Shown piece by piece: positions 47,189 to 64,000 of a stretch of DNA of 64,000 bases (the stretch's first letter is position 1; every line of letters starts with the position of its first letter). Origin of the DNA: Angiostrongylus vasorum. Taxonomy: Eukaryota; Nematoda; Chromadorea; Rhabditida; Metastrongylidae. Below the pieces are notes generated by a model that did not search any database, had not been told where the DNA came from, and was given only the letters and a program-made list of their open reading frames with translations. The stretch covers positions 1,434,001-1,498,000 of the forward strand of contig JADANN010000302.1 of the NCBI GenBank assembly GCA_018806985.1, written 5' to 3'. Position numbers and translations under genes: made by a program.

Positions 47189-47300
47189 AGGCCAGATATG
47201 CACTTAATTCACCCTACGATGCTATGAGTGGAGTCAGAATGCATGGTGCATATATTAGGGATTGATCAACGCGGAGAGCTTCAGCATTTGTATTTTACAC

Positions 47301-47902
47301 CATCAATGAGAAAACATTACGGACAAGTGGAAGGCTATGTTATATGAAGTATTCTGCATGTGAAATATGGCCTAACTCGTAGCTGCGATAGAAATTGTTT
47401 AGGGAGAACCATTTGTCTTTTGCTCCAAATTCTGTGTACTTAAAAGGCATTAGGGGTCATCGAACTAAAAATGGATCATCTTTAAATTTGAAAGTGCTCT
47501 GACAGCGCAATAAGATTTCGTCAAAGGTCATTACCCATTACCAGCACACTGGACTATATAACAAATTCGCTCGATAGTAACCAAAACAACATATGTATTG
47601 ACAGGAAATTCATAAGGAGTGTTTGTTTTTTCTGATACTTTAATTTAATGAACTATCAGTGATGTGAAAGAGAATCCTTGCTCAGGTCACAATGAACTAA
47701 TGCGTTTGTCACTCAAGTTAGTTGTTTCTATCCGCAGTAGGACATGATTCCTAGATCGGACGGATGTTATGGTGTGCAAAATAGAACATCTTTATCGAAT
47801 GTAGTAACAAAAAGAATAAAACAGTTCAATATGGTGCTAGAATCGTGGTGATTGATTGAAAAATGTTAACGCCGAATAATCTAAGCCGGTACCACTGTTG
47901 CG
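47301..47902. other. No feature seen; upstream of the SLC22 gene
   Basis: Anonymous sequence that should include the promoter of the transporter gene. No motif can be defended. Confidence 0.35.
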
Positions 47903-47975
47903 ATGAGAACATCTTATTCTAAGCATGAAAATATCAGTGGATTTTTGCTTCTGTTAAAGAAACTGTTTTGTATAG

Positions 47976-63473
<15,498 letters not shown>

Positions 63474-64000
63474 CAACGAATAGGTTGCATAAAGTTTATT
63501 TTAGAACTACTTGTGATTACTCTCGTTGCGTATACAAATGGAAACAACAATCGACTTTACAACAAAACAGACGGTAGTGGAAATTCTGGAAAACACTGCA
63601 TTTCTTCCATGACTATACCAAGTAGTCACACCTTGAAATGTAAATCTCAACATTTGAATCGAATTAAAAACGTTTCAAGCAGATGTGCTTCCTGGTTTTC
63701 TATAGATGATATTTTAGACTTTACACGTTGATAGAAAACAAATCCACAACACATGTATTCGTTGTTCACACGTTTGTCGACCAACTATAGCACGAGATAA
63801 GTAAAACTTGTCAACGTTAGCACACGTTAAAGAAAATATGTGGATTTCTCAACATTTGACAAAGAGCTACCGAAGACTACATGTTCAGAAACGAATTAGC
63901 AAAAAATGCTGTCATTCCAAGTAATTCATGGTAATTGTACAGAGCCAGGAACATTGAAGCTACGTCTATTGTGAGTCCATCGTGTCGACTTGTGAAATAT
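63474..64000. other. Downstream of SLC22, no further gene
   Basis: 3' UTR and intergenic sequence. ATTAAA near 63663 is a possible but distant polyadenylation signal. Confidence 0.4.

Larger units (their letters stand above)
42885..47300 (+). repeat. S3 SINE split into three pieces by PLE and RTE-1 insertions
   Basis: One S3 copy can be read across 42885-42934 (GTAGCACTCTGATTAGAGG), 43597-43744 (box B CGGTTCGTTCC to AGGCCAGAT) and 47189-47300 (AGGCCAGATATGCAC to GCGGAGAGCTTCAG). The first gap holds PLE-type repeats; the second holds a complete RTE-1. AGGCCAGAT is duplicated exactly around RTE-1. Confidence 0.85.

Overview
The window looks like a gene-poor, repeat-dense stretch of a clade V parasitic nematode genome, most like a hookworm or related strongylid. 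Three multi-exon animal genes can be rebuilt by hand. Their introns are either short (about 60-100 nt) with nematode TTTTAG/TTTCAG acceptors, or very long and full of transposons. There is nothing bacterial here: no operons, CRISPR or rRNA. The species call is inference from gene structure and from RTE, Penelope-like and mariner families typical of this group.

Genes. (1) 9084-15142, plus strand: a cystinosin (lysosomal cystine exporter) in eight exons, 414 codons. (2) 15319-18343, minus strand: a PCH-2/TRIP13 AAA+ ATPase in seven exons, about 461 codons. The two genes converge with only about 176 bp between their stop codons. (3) About 47976-63473, plus strand: an SLC22 organic-ion transporter over 15 kb or more. 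Its first membrane exon is separated from the rest by an 8.3-kb region packed with transposons. One open exon at 34806-35134 (minus) may be real but is unidentified.

Repeats make up most of the rest. RTE-1 is an RTE-type LINE with copies at 1-1165, 21765-24350, 43745-47188 (apparently full length, 9-bp target duplication) and 58625-58930. RTE-2 is a second LINE family at 28140-28820 and 49762-51820. S1 is a repeat of about 390 bp whose two ends match the two ends of RTE-2, so it looks like an internally deleted RTE-2. S2 and S3 are tRNA-headed SINEs; many S2 copies are palindromic with a recurrent inversion junction. A Penelope-like element (PLE) family is seen as a GIY-YIG/RT remnant at 11575-12785 and as many palindromic pieces carrying hammerhead-ribozyme-like cores. 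A cecropia-type mariner lies at 52783-54897. Insertions nest several layers deep, with target duplications that fix their order.

Layout: 1-9000 old repeats; 9000-18400 cystinosin and pch-2 with SINE-filled introns; 18600-28800 repeats including RTE-1 copy B and a PLE cluster; 28800-40000 mostly anonymous sequence with a pyrimidine tract and an AT microsatellite; 40000-47300 a nested transposon block; 47900-63500 the SLC22 gene; 63500-64000 anonymous.
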